DNA of 59,902 nucleotides from Scatosoma sp045654025 (GTDB lineage: Bacteria > Bacillota > Clostridia > Christensenellales > Borkfalkiaceae): the NCBI GenBank assembly GCA_045654025.1, contig JAZOMO010000007.1, forward strand, positions 1 to 59,902. The letters are read 5' to 3'. Position 1 is the stretch's first letter. Every line of letters starts with the position of its first letter. Below are positions 7,844 through 14,797 of the stretch, piece by piece. A program made the position numbers and the translations under genes. The notes below the pieces were generated by a model, which was not told the origin of the DNA, did not search any database, and was given only the letters and a program-made list of their open reading frames with translations.

Positions 7844-9199
7844 ATGAAGATTATTATCGTTGGCTGCGGACGGGTAGGCTACTCGCTCGCAGGAAAACTG
7901 AATGCGGACGACAACGACGTCGTGGTGGTGGACGTTTCTGCGGAAAAGGTTGCCGATGCGACGGCGCAATTTGACGTGATGGGGGTGGTCGGCAACGGCG
8001 CAACCTTCTCCGTTCTGCAAGAGGCAGGGATTGCGGATGCGGACTTGCTGATTGCGGTTACCAGCTCGGACGAGCTGAACTTGCTCTGCTGTATGATTGC
8101 CAAAAAAGAAGGCAACTGCAAGACGGTGGCGCGTATCAAACAGCCTGCGTACAGCCAAGAGGCGGAATATCTGCAAAAACAGCTGGATCTTGCCGCTGTC
8201 ATCAACCCTGAATACGAGGCGGCGAAAGAGATTGCGCGCGTGTTGCGCTTCCCTTCTGCAACTCGTATCGAGCCGTTTGGTCAAGGTAGAGTGGAACTAA
8301 TTTCCATTCGTCTTAACGCAGGGAATTTACTCATCGGGCAATCGGTGCGGGAAATTATGCCTAAGCTTCACGCAAACGTGCAGTTTGCCGCCATTGAACG
8401 AGGGGATGAGGCATATATCGTCCACGGCGATACCGTGTTTGAGGAAAGGGATATCCTCACCTTTGTTTCTACCCCGAAGGACGCCTCGGCTTTCTTGTCG
8501 AAAATCCGCCGCAAGGGGCGCGCCGTAAAGGATGCGATGATCGTCGGCGGTGGGGTAATCACCAATTATCTTTGCGATATGCTGACGCACGCAGGGATTG
8601 CCGTAAAAGTCGTGGAGAAGAAATACGAGCTGTGCGAACAGCTTGCCTCCGATTATACGAAAGTGACCGTTATCAACGCCAATCCCGGCGACTATACGCT
8701 GTTAAAGGAACAGGGTATTGAAACGACGGATGCCTTCGTGGCGCTTGCGAACTTGGATGAGGAGAATATTTTGCTCTCGCTGTTCGCAAAGGAATGGGGC
8801 GTGAAAAAGCTGGTGACGAAAATCAACCGCATCGACTACGACGGAGTCGTGTCGAAGCTGGATTTAGACACCGTAGTTTGCCCGAAGAACGTGACGGCGG
8901 ACATCATTTTGCGGTACGTGCGCTCGGCGAAGAACGCCCACGGCAGCAATATGCAAAACTTCTACAACGTAGTGCAGGACCAGATAGAGGCGGCGGAATT
9001 TATCGTCAAGGAAGGCTCTGCGGTCATCGGGAAGCCGATTTGCGAACTGGCTTGGAAACAAGGGGTTTTGGTTGCGTCTATCGTGCGTGATAACAAGGTG
9101 ATTTTGCCTCGAGGCAACGATACTATTTTGGCGGGCGATTCGGTGATTATGGTCACGAAGGACGTTGCGCTGTTTGATATCGAGGATGCGTTGGTATAA
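7844..9199 (+). CDS. trkA: TrkA, NAD-binding regulatory subunit of potassium uptake
   Basis: 451 residues from the ATG at 7844, chosen because AAGGAG lies 6 bases upstream; a TTG 18 bases earlier is less likely. Two tandem halves: RCK-N Rossmann domain (1-120, IIIVGCGRVGYSLA nucleotide loop), RCK-C (about 135-215), second RCK-N (about 230-350, MIVGGGVITN) and second RCK-C (about 365-450). TrkA binds NAD(H) and nucleotides and gates the TrkH channel on the inner face of the membrane. Full length for the double-RCK family. TrkH follows within 200 bases, with a tiny lipoprotein gene between. Confidence 0.95.
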   Translation: MKIIIVGCGRVGYSLAGKLNADDNDVVVVDVSAEKVADATAQFDVMGVVGNGATFSVLQEAGIADADLLIAVTSSDELNLLCCMIAKKEGNCKTVARIKQPAYSQEAEYLQKQLDLAAVINPEYEAAKEIARVLRFPSATRIEPFGQGRVELISIRLNAGNLLIGQSVREIMPKLHANVQFAAIERGDEAYIVHGDTVFEERDILTFVSTPKDASAFLSKIRRKGRAVKDAMIVGGGVITNYLCDMLTHAGIAVKVVEKKYELCEQLASDYTKVTVINANPGDYTLLKEQGIETTDAFVALANLDEENILLSLFAKEWGVKKLVTKINRIDYDGVVSKLDLDTVVCPKNVTADIILRYVRSAKNAHGSNMQNFYNVVQDQIEAAEFIVKEGSAVIGKPICELAWKQGVLVASIVRDNKVILPRGNDTILAGDSVIMVTKDVALFDIEDALV

Positions 9200-9218
9200 C
9201 CTCGGATAAAGAATGATT

Positions 9219-9359
9219 ATGAAGAAATTGTTATTACTCGTTTTGATAACGTTGGCCCTCGGCTTGGCGGGGTGTTCTACGGCGGATCAGCCGAATACTT
9301 CCACGCCCTCTTCCTCCGCTTCGAGCAGTGCAATACAGTTGCCCGACCAACCCTTCTGA
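9219..9359 (+). CDS. Tiny lipoprotein between trkA and trkH
   Basis: 46 residues from the ATG at 9219 (an in-frame ATG at 9213 would add two). A short basic start MKK, a 13-residue hydrophobic core and a perfect lipobox LAGC (Cys19) make a textbook lipoprotein signal; the mature part is only about 28 residues, Ser/Thr/Pro-rich, ending LPDQPF. No strong ribosome site is visible, so it may depend on translation from trkA 20 bases upstream. Possibly a small surface or accessory peptide of the Trk system, or a remnant of a longer lipoprotein. Function unknown. Confidence 0.6.
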   Translation: MKKLLLLVLITLALGLAGCSTADQPNTSTPSSSASSSAIQLPDQPF

Positions 9360-9391
9360 GGGAACTTCTAAGAAGAAAGGATTAAAGGAAT

Positions 9392-10861
9392 ATGAATTTT
9401 TCCATTATACGCAAAACGTTAGGCGCGCTGCTTGTTTTTGAAGCAATCTTTTTCCTCGTGCCTACCATCACCGCCATCTGTTACGGAGAGTGGAACGAGC
9501 TATTTATCTTCCTCATCTGTATCGGGATTTGCGGCAGCTTAGGCGGTTTATGCGTGCTTCCAAAAGTAAAAAATAAGAATATGTACGCCAAGGAAGGCTT
9601 TGTCATCGTTGCGCTCTCTTGGATTGTGATGAGTTTGTTTGGCTCGCTGCCCCTCCTGTTGACGGGCACGGCGGACAGCTTTATCGACGCGCTGTTTGAA
9701 ACGGTGTCCGGCTTTACGACGACGGGCGCAAGTATTTTCACGGGCGAACAGATTGACGCTATGGCGAAATCCTTGCTGATGTGGCGAAGCTTTACCCACT
9801 GGGTAGGTGGTATGGGTGTGCTGGTGTTCGTCATGGCATTCCTGCCTCTGTCGGGTGCACAGAATATGCACATGATGAAGGCGGAGAGCCCTGGACCTGT
9901 CGTGTCTAAGCTCGTGCCTAAGGTGCGCCAGACGGCGGTGATTTTGTATGCAATTTATGCGGTGTTGACGGCGGCGGAATTTGTGATGTTGCTCTGTGGC
10001 GGAATGAGTGTATTCGAGGCGCTGAACACTGCGTTTGCTACCGCAGGTACGGGCGGTTTTTCCTGCACCTCCAGCGGTTTGGCATACGGGCCGTTTATCC
10101 AAATCGTCGTTACGGTATTTATGCTGTTGTTCTCTATCAACTTTGCCTCGTATTACTTATTGCTTTGCGGTAAGCCCAAGGAAGCGTTGACGGAGGAGGT
10201 GCGTACCTTTATTCTTATCGTATTTACCGCAATTACGGCAATCTCCCTCAACGTACATTTTGCAGGGAATTTCGAGGGGAAGGGCAGTTATGCGGACACC
10301 CTTAGACAGTCGGCGTTTTACGTCGCCTCTATCGTTTCCACCACGGGTTTTGGGATTGAAGTCGATTTCAGCCTCTGGCCGCAATTTTCCGTCGGAATTT
10401 TGGTGGTTTTGATGTTCGTCGGCGCGTGTGCTGGCAGTACGGGCGGCGGCATGAAGCTCAGCCGTTGGATGATACTTTCCAAGGGTGGCATGCACGAGGT
10501 CGGCAGATTGATTCACCCCAAGCAGGTAAAGAAAATCGTCATGGACGGCAGAATGGTCGAACACGAAGTCGTGCGTTCGGTCAACGCGTACCTGGCGGCA
10601 TTCATTCTCGTCTTTGTGACATCAATGTTGCTGATTTCTTTTGACCCCTTGGTGCAAGGGGACTTTACGACGGCGTTTACTTCGGTTGCCTCGGCGATGA
10701 ATAATATCGGGCCTGGCGTAGGCGAAGTGGTCGGACCGATGGGTAGCTTTGCGGACTTCACCGACTTTTCCAAAGTCGTGTATATGTTCGATATGCTGGC
10801 AGGCAGGTTAGAACTATTCCCGATGTTGGTATTATTTTCCCCTGCGACTTGGCGTCGTTAA
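9392..10861 (+). CDS. trkH: TrkH-family potassium channel subunit
   Basis: 489 residues with 8-10 membrane segments. The repeated selectivity-loop elements are visible: SGFTTTGAS (about 105-113), ATAGTGGFS (about 220), VSTTGFG (about 310) and MNNIGPG (about 432), plus the conserved GACAGSTGGGMK. It forms the K+ pore that works with TrkA encoded upstream. AAAGGA precedes the ATG. Its C-terminus LFSPATWRR is complete and ends 23 bases before the next gene. Confidence 0.95.
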   Translation: MNFSIIRKTLGALLVFEAIFFLVPTITAICYGEWNELFIFLICIGICGSLGGLCVLPKVKNKNMYAKEGFVIVALSWIVMSLFGSLPLLLTGTADSFIDALFETVSGFTTTGASIFTGEQIDAMAKSLLMWRSFTHWVGGMGVLVFVMAFLPLSGAQNMHMMKAESPGPVVSKLVPKVRQTAVILYAIYAVLTAAEFVMLLCGGMSVFEALNTAFATAGTGGFSCTSSGLAYGPFIQIVVTVFMLLFSINFASYYLLLCGKPKEALTEEVRTFILIVFTAITAISLNVHFAGNFEGKGSYADTLRQSAFYVASIVSTTGFGIEVDFSLWPQFSVGILVVLMFVGACAGSTGGGMKLSRWMILSKGGMHEVGRLIHPKQVKKIVMDGRMVEHEVVRSVNAYLAAFILVFVTSMLLISFDPLVQGDFTTAFTSVASAMNNIGPGVGEVVGPMGSFADFTDFSKVVYMFDMLAGRLELFPMLVLFSPATWRR

Positions 10862-10884
10862 AATACGGTAGAGAGGAGAAAACA

Positions 10885-11409
10885 ATGAACGAAATCATCA
10901 AGAATATTATCGAAAGAAGAAGTGTGAAGAAATATCTTGCAAAGCCTGTGGAACAGGAGCTGATAGATTGCGTATTGAAGGCAGGCACTTTTGCCCCGAC
11001 GGGGAGAAATCGCCAACCTGTCAAGATTTTGGCAATCACCGACCCGAAGGTGCGCGATGATTTGCGTAAGCTCAACGCAAGAGTTATGGGGCTGGACGAG
11101 AGTGGCGACCCCTTCTACGGCGCGCCCGTGGTGTTGGTCGTGCTTGCCGACCCTACGGTAAGTACCTATCTGTACGACGGCAGTCTTGTCATGGGCAATA
11201 TGATGCTGGCGGCGCATTCGCTTGGCCTCGGCAGTTGCTGGATTCACCGCGCCAAAGAGGAATTTGCCACCGAATACGGCAAAAATTTATTGAAATCTCT
11301 CGGTATTGAGGGGGAATGGGAAGGCATCGGGCATTGTGTACTCGGCTATGCGGACGGGCCTCTGCCGACGGCGCGCCCTCGCAAGGATGGCTGGGTACAT
11401 TACGTTTGA
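10885..11409 (+). CDS. Nitroreductase-family protein
   Basis: 174 residues from the ATG at 10885, which has GAGGAG 7 bases upstream. The N-terminal IIERRSVKKYL (about 10-20) and the GNMMLAAHSLGLGSCWI segment (about 105-120) are characteristic of the FMN-binding nitroreductase fold. Probably a cytosolic NAD(P)H-dependent flavoprotein that reduces nitro or quinone compounds; the physiological substrate is unknown. It sits between potassium uptake and two redox-stress genes, so it may share the latter role. Confidence 0.88.
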   Translation: MNEIIKNIIERRSVKKYLAKPVEQELIDCVLKAGTFAPTGRNRQPVKILAITDPKVRDDLRKLNARVMGLDESGDPFYGAPVVLVVLADPTVSTYLYDGSLVMGNMMLAAHSLGLGSCWIHRAKEEFATEYGKNLLKSLGIEGEWEGIGHCVLGYADGPLPTARPRKDGWVHYV

Positions 11410-11483
11410 GGCAAAGCCCCCTCTTATTTGGAAAAAATTTGCAAAGAAAGTGGTATAAAATCGAATATTTTTTGAAAAAACTA

Positions 11484-11512
11484 TTGACAAAGGCATTTTC
11501 TTATACTATATT
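11484..11512 (+). promoter_or_regulatory. Promoter of the superoxide reductase gene
   Basis: TTGACA (11484-11489), 17-base spacer, TATATT (11507-11512). The region is AT-rich, and the candidate operator lies directly downstream. Confidence 0.7.
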
Positions 11513-11517
11513 ATAAA

Positions 11518-11532
11518 TAGGATTTAATCCTA
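11518..11532. promoter_or_regulatory. Candidate PerR/Fur-type operator (7-1-7 palindrome)
   Basis: TAGGATTTAATCCTA is a perfect 7-1-7 inverted repeat starting 5 bases after the -10 box, over the expected transcription start. Fur/PerR boxes have the same 7-1-7 geometry, and PerR control of desulfoferrodoxin is known in Clostridium. The base composition differs from the B. subtilis PerR consensus, so the regulator is a guess. Confidence 0.45.
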
Positions 11533-11550
11533 ATAAGGAGAATAAAAATT

Positions 11551-11901
11551 ATGAAATTTTATCAATGTGAAAATTGCAAAAAGGTAATCCTTTCGAAGGA
11601 AGAATTGAAACTTGAGGGCTGGAAGGAGCTGATTCCCTGCTCGACGGATGCGGCGGTGGAAAAGCACGTACCCGTTACGGAAAAGAAATGCGGTAGATTG
11701 CGTGTTTCCGTAGGCAGCGTGATGCATCCTGCCACCGATGCGCACTATATCGAATGGGTAGCGGTAGAAACGAAGGACGGCTATCAGGTGAAATACTTTG
11801 CGCCGACGGATACCCCTGAGGTGGCGTTTGCCTTGAAGGCAGGCGACGAAGTCGTTGGTGTGTACGCATACTGCAACTTGCACGGCTTGTGGAAGGCGTA
11901 A
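11551..11901 (+). CDS. dfx: Superoxide reductase (desulfoferrodoxin-type) with incomplete desulforedoxin centre
   Basis: 116 residues, cytosolic. The catalytic iron site is intact: His39 in EKHVP, His59, His65 in HPATDAHYIEW, and Cys108/His111 in CNLHG. It reduces superoxide to peroxide using electrons from rubredoxin-like donors. The N-terminal desulforedoxin region keeps only Cys6 and Cys9 of the usual CxxC...CC iron site; the CC pair is gone, with a lone Cys30 near by. Centre I is therefore probably absent or altered, giving a neelaredoxin-like active form. AAGGAG precedes the ATG. The Hrb gene follows and may supply electrons. Confidence 0.93.
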   Translation: MKFYQCENCKKVILSKEELKLEGWKELIPCSTDAAVEKHVPVTEKKCGRLRVSVGSVMHPATDAHYIEWVAVETKDGYQVKYFAPTDTPEVAFALKAGDEVVGVYAYCNLHGLWKA

Positions 11902-11972
11902 GCGCTAACAAATACAATCAAATCGGGGCGAGGCGACTCGCCCTACAATACATATAAGGACGGAATAGGACA

Positions 11973-12620
11973 ATGGGTGTTATGGATAAAAAAGCGCTGT
12001 ACGCGATTACATACGGGCTGTTCGTTTTGACGGCGAAAGAGGGGGAAAAGGACAACGGCTGTATCGTGAATACGGTGCAGATGCTGACCAGCGACCCCAC
12101 GCGCGTGGTGGTGTTCGTCAACAAGAGCAACTATACCGAAGGCATGATTGCCCGCACGGGGGAATTTAACGTTTCCATTCTGCAGAGAGATACTCCCTTT
12201 GCGCTGTTTAAGCATTTCGGCTTTGCCTCGGGCAAGGACGTCAACAAGTTTGACGGCAGGGTATATCCTCGCAGTGAAAACGGGCTGTATTACATCTATG
12301 AAAATTCCAACGCGTATCTGTCCTGCAAGGTGGTGGGCGCGCACGATTACGGCACGCACACGCTGTTCGTGGGTGAAGTGGTGGAGGCGAAGACCCTTTC
12401 AGACCACAAGAGCCTTTCCTACGAGCAATACTTGACGGAAGTCAAACCGCAGACAAAGCCTGCCCCCAAGCCTGCCGGCAAAGAGGCGCAAAAGGACACT
12501 CCTGCGCAGGAAAAATGGGTGTGCAAGGTGTGTGGCTACGTGCACGAAGGGCCGTTGCCTGAAGACTTTATTTGCCCTTGGTGCAAGCACCCCGCAAGCG
12601 ATTTCGAGAGGGTATCCTGA
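11973..12620 (+). CDS. hrb: Flavin reductase-rubredoxin fusion (high-molecular-weight rubredoxin, Hrb-like)
   Basis: 215 residues. Residues 1-150 form a flavin reductase-like FMN-binding split-barrel domain. A Pro/Lys linker (about 153-178) follows, then a rubredoxin domain (about 180-213) with CxxCGY and CPWC knuckles carrying four Cys ligands. Hrb in Moorella passes electrons from NADH to the flavodiiron protein FprA for O2 and NO removal. No FprA gene is near, but the adjacent superoxide reductase is a plausible partner. An in-frame ATG at 11982 is an alternative start. The gap before it holds a GC-rich hairpin (about 11925-11944). Confidence 0.9.
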   Translation: MGVMDKKALYAITYGLFVLTAKEGEKDNGCIVNTVQMLTSDPTRVVVFVNKSNYTEGMIARTGEFNVSILQRDTPFALFKHFGFASGKDVNKFDGRVYPRSENGLYYIYENSNAYLSCKVVGAHDYGTHTLFVGEVVEAKTLSDHKSLSYEQYLTEVKPQTKPAPKPAGKEAQKDTPAQEKWVCKVCGYVHEGPLPEDFICPWCKHPASDFERVS

Positions 12621-12700
12621 TTTTCTTGAAGGTGTATTTCGACGGGTTTTGTCGAAGAAAATATTTTCTTGTAAAAAGCCAAAAAACACGTTAAAAAAAC

Positions 12701-12729
12701 TTGACAGCCCTTCCCGAAATGGGTATAAT
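12701..12729 (+). promoter_or_regulatory. Consensus promoter of rpsU
   Basis: TTGACA (12701-12706), 17-base spacer, TATAAT (12724-12729): exact sigma-A consensus, as often seen before ribosomal protein genes. Confidence 0.9.
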
Positions 12730-12775
12730 AACAATGTTGAAATAAGTGCAGTAGGCGAAGGAGGGTTGAAAAGCT

Positions 12776-12952
12776 ATGTCCACGGTGAAAGTTGGTGAAA
12801 ACGAGAATGTTGAAAGCGCATTGCGCCGTTTCAAGAGAAAGTGCTCCCGCGATGGTATCATCGGCGATCTTAGAAAGAAGGAATTCTATGAAAAGCCTTC
12901 CGTAAGAAAAAAGAAGAAGTCCGAAGCTGCCAGAAAGAGAAGCAGAAACTAA
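12776..12952 (+). CDS. rpsU: 30S ribosomal protein S21
   Basis: 58 residues, a small very basic protein beginning MSTVKVGENENVESALRRFKR and ending in a Lys/Arg-rich tail, matching bacterial S21 along its length. S21 binds the 30S platform near the anti-Shine-Dalgarno region and helps mRNA selection. GAAGGAGGG, one of the strongest ribosome sites in the window, lies about 10 bases before the ATG. It is monocistronic between a consensus promoter and a strong terminator. Confidence 0.96.
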   Translation: MSTVKVGENENVESALRRFKRKCSRDGIIGDLRKKEFYEKPSVRKKKKSEAARKRSRN

Positions 12953-12960
12953 ACGAAAGA

Positions 12961-12985
12961 AGCTCACGAAATCGTGAGCTTTTTT
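12961..12985 (+). terminator. Rho-independent terminator of rpsU
   Basis: AGCTCACGA pairs with TCGTGAGCT across two bases, followed by TTTTTT. It begins 9 bases after the rpsU stop. Confidence 0.92.
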
Positions 12986-13036
12986 GTTTGCAAAAAATAG
13001 GCAATTTTGACGATTTTAAAAGGAAGGAGTGGAAAT

Positions 13037-13450
13037 ATGTCGAAGAATGCAGGTAGAAGTTTGCGGATGATTGCCCGTCAAGCCAAGCAAAGAATGAAGG
13101 AAAACTTTTGGGAAAGCTATCGGGCGGAACAAAAGGAGAAGATAGAGCTTGCACGAAAAAACGGGGTAAACACGAAGGATGCGGAACGCTTTTTTGCGAT
13201 GGAGATGGAACGCAAAATCCGTGGCGAAGAAGTTATAGACCCCTTTTACGAGCGTGTAAAAGCTTTGCTTTTAAGCGAGGGCGAGGTCAGCGATGCCATC
13301 GGACGGCTGACCGATTACGCGTTGTATGAAACCCTCTCTTATACCGAGAAGCAACGATACACTTTGGACCTTTCACAAAAGTACCTGCGCGCGTTGGAAC
13401 GCTTCAAACGAGAGTACGCATTTCTATACGCAACCAAGGATTGCGGATAA
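13037..13450 (+). CDS. Hypothetical basic helical protein
   Basis: 137 residues from the ATG at 13037, chosen for the AGGAAGGAG site 6 bases upstream. Almost entirely charged and helical by composition (many Lys, Arg, Glu), with no membrane segment, signal peptide or Cys motif. The first 20 residues are strongly basic (SKNAGRSLRMIARQAKQR), which suggests RNA or DNA contact. It follows rpsU but is behind that gene's terminator, and it ends at its own bidirectional terminator. Family not recognised. Confidence 0.75.
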   Translation: MSKNAGRSLRMIARQAKQRMKENFWESYRAEQKEKIELARKNGVNTKDAERFFAMEMERKIRGEEVIDPFYERVKALLLSEGEVSDAIGRLTDYALYETLSYTEKQRYTLDLSQKYLRALERFKREYAFLYATKDCG

Positions 13451-13453
13451 GAA

Positions 13454-13485
13454 AAAAGGCTTTACCCGACGAGGTAAAGCCTTTT
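13454..13485. terminator. Bidirectional terminator between convergent genes
   Basis: AAAAGGCTTTACC (13454-13466) pairs with GGTAAAGCCTTTT (13473-13485), loop CGACGA. It has A/T runs on both sides and serves the plus-strand gene ending at 13450 and the minus-strand gene ending at 13498. Confidence 0.9.
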
Positions 13486-13497
13486 CATTTTCTTAAT

Positions 13498-14577
13498 TTA
13501 ACGCTGTTCGAAGCGTACGTCCGAGCTCACACTGACGCTCATTCTGCCGTCGTAGTCGGTGTATTGTTCACGCAGACTGCGAATTTCGCTCTCGGCATCC
13601 GATTTCAAGCCTCTCGCAATATCCGAAATTTCCCTCTGCGCTTCCGAACGAATGTCGCTGATGTCTGCTTGGTGAGTGATGTAGTCGGTGTTAATCGTCA
13701 CCGTGCCCGTAATCTTGAAATCGACGCCGCTGGAATAGGTTGAGGAGTAGACAGAGCAGGATAAGTGTGCCCCGTGCGAAAGAGAAGTGTAGCGAGAATG
13801 ACGCTCTGCGATGCGGTACATGCCGATTTCGAATTGATTGAGGAAAAGACCATCCTTCTTGCGGTTGTCCCCTGAATAATAGTCGCTGGTGCTACTACCG
13901 CCGCTGCCGCCGCCGTAGCTGCTGCCGCCGCTGTAACCACTGCTCACGTATTCGTATTCCTCCTCGCCGTAGATAAAGGTTTGTTTCTTAACGCAATAGC
14001 CAACGAAGAAACCAAGTCCGCCGATGATTAAAATGATGGGCATAAAGCTCCAAGCGGCTTGGCCCAAGAATGCGACGATAATCCCTGCGCTGATGGCTGC
14101 GCCCATGCTATATAAGGGCAGGAAGGGGGCGCGCTCCTTTTCCCAACACAGACGGTCGGAGAGTAGGCAGAAGATTGCCGACGAAATCGGGCACAGCACG
14201 GTAGACAAGGCAAAGCCTTGCGCAATAGCACCTGCTTTTATAAGCCTGTTGAATTCGTATTCGCTACCCAGCAGGTTTCCGTAATGCAACACACAGCCCA
14301 TCAGCAACGCAATGGCAAGTACGGCGATAAACAAAACGCGCTTAATTGTTCTGCCGACGGCGGTTTCCATGAAGGAAAAGTTCAAAAAATCCCAGCAGAG
14401 TTGGTGCACGAGGCAGACACCGAAGCAGATTAACAGGTTGCCCAGCATACCCGAAGTCGCCGTCCCGACGGTGTCGCCGCCGTCCAAAATCGGGGAGATG
14501 AGTGCAATCGTCGCGATACCTACGCCAAGAAGCAATAACACGCTGGTGATAAGTCGCATAAAACGGTTGGATAACAT
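13498..14577 (-). CDS. Hypothetical multi-pass membrane protein with Gly/Ser linker and soluble tail
   Basis: 359 residues. About six hydrophobic segments occupy residues 8-195 (for example near 8-28, 45-62, 80-98, 112-140, 152-172 and 174-193). A short acidic stretch EEEYEYV and a Gly/Ser/Tyr-rich linker (about 210-235) follow, then a soluble C-terminal domain with a charged, probably coiled-coil stretch (about 300-345). AAAAGGAG precedes the ATG, and a consensus promoter lies upstream. The family is not recognised and the role is unknown; the arrangement would suit a membrane-anchored cytosolic or surface domain. Confidence 0.75.
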   Translation of the reverse strand: MLSNRFMRLITSVLLLLGVGIATIALISPILDGGDTVGTATSGMLGNLLICFGVCLVHQLCWDFLNFSFMETAVGRTIKRVLFIAVLAIALLMGCVLHYGNLLGSEYEFNRLIKAGAIAQGFALSTVLCPISSAIFCLLSDRLCWEKERAPFLPLYSMGAAISAGIIVAFLGQAAWSFMPIILIIGGLGFFVGYCVKKQTFIYGEEEYEYVSSGYSGGSSYGGGSGGSSTSDYYSGDNRKKDGLFLNQFEIGMYRIAERHSRYTSLSHGAHLSCSVYSSTYSSGVDFKITGTVTINTDYITHQADISDIRSEAQREISDIARGLKSDAESEIRSLREQYTDYDGRMSVSVSSDVRFEQR

Positions 14578-14606
14578 AATTTTCTCCTTTTAATTGCTTG
14601 ACCTTT

Positions 14607-14635
14607 ATTGTAGCACTCGGCGCGAAAAATGTCAA
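14607..14635 (-). promoter_or_regulatory. Promoter of the membrane protein gene
   Basis: On the minus strand: TTGACA (14635-14630), 17-base spacer, TACAAT (14612-14607). Confidence 0.8.
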
Positions 14636-14693
14636 TAATCCGAGAATAAAAATCGGTGTTAAAAAGAAGGAAACGTGCAATAAAAGACTAAAG

Positions 14694-14716
14694 AGGTGGG
14701 TGCGCCCACCTTTTTG
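14694..14716 (+). terminator. Isolated terminator-like hairpin upstream of the SGNH lipoprotein gene
   Basis: AGGTGGG, loop TGCG, CCCACCT, then T-run. No plus-strand gene precedes it, because the neighbour on the left runs the other way. It may end a short untranslated transcript. The terminator at 16092 has the same stem, so one may derive from the other. Confidence 0.6.
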
Positions 14717-14738
14717 CGTGTGAGCCGATAAAAAAGCT

Positions 14739-14767
14739 TTGCTTTTTAAAACGGGATATGATATAAT
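14739..14767 (+). promoter_or_regulatory. Promoter of the SGNH lipoprotein gene
   Basis: TTGCTT (14739-14744), 17-base spacer, TATAAT (14762-14767), 30 bases before the start codon. Confidence 0.75.
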
Positions 14768-14797
14768 CAATATAATGATAAGTTTAGGTGAGTATCA

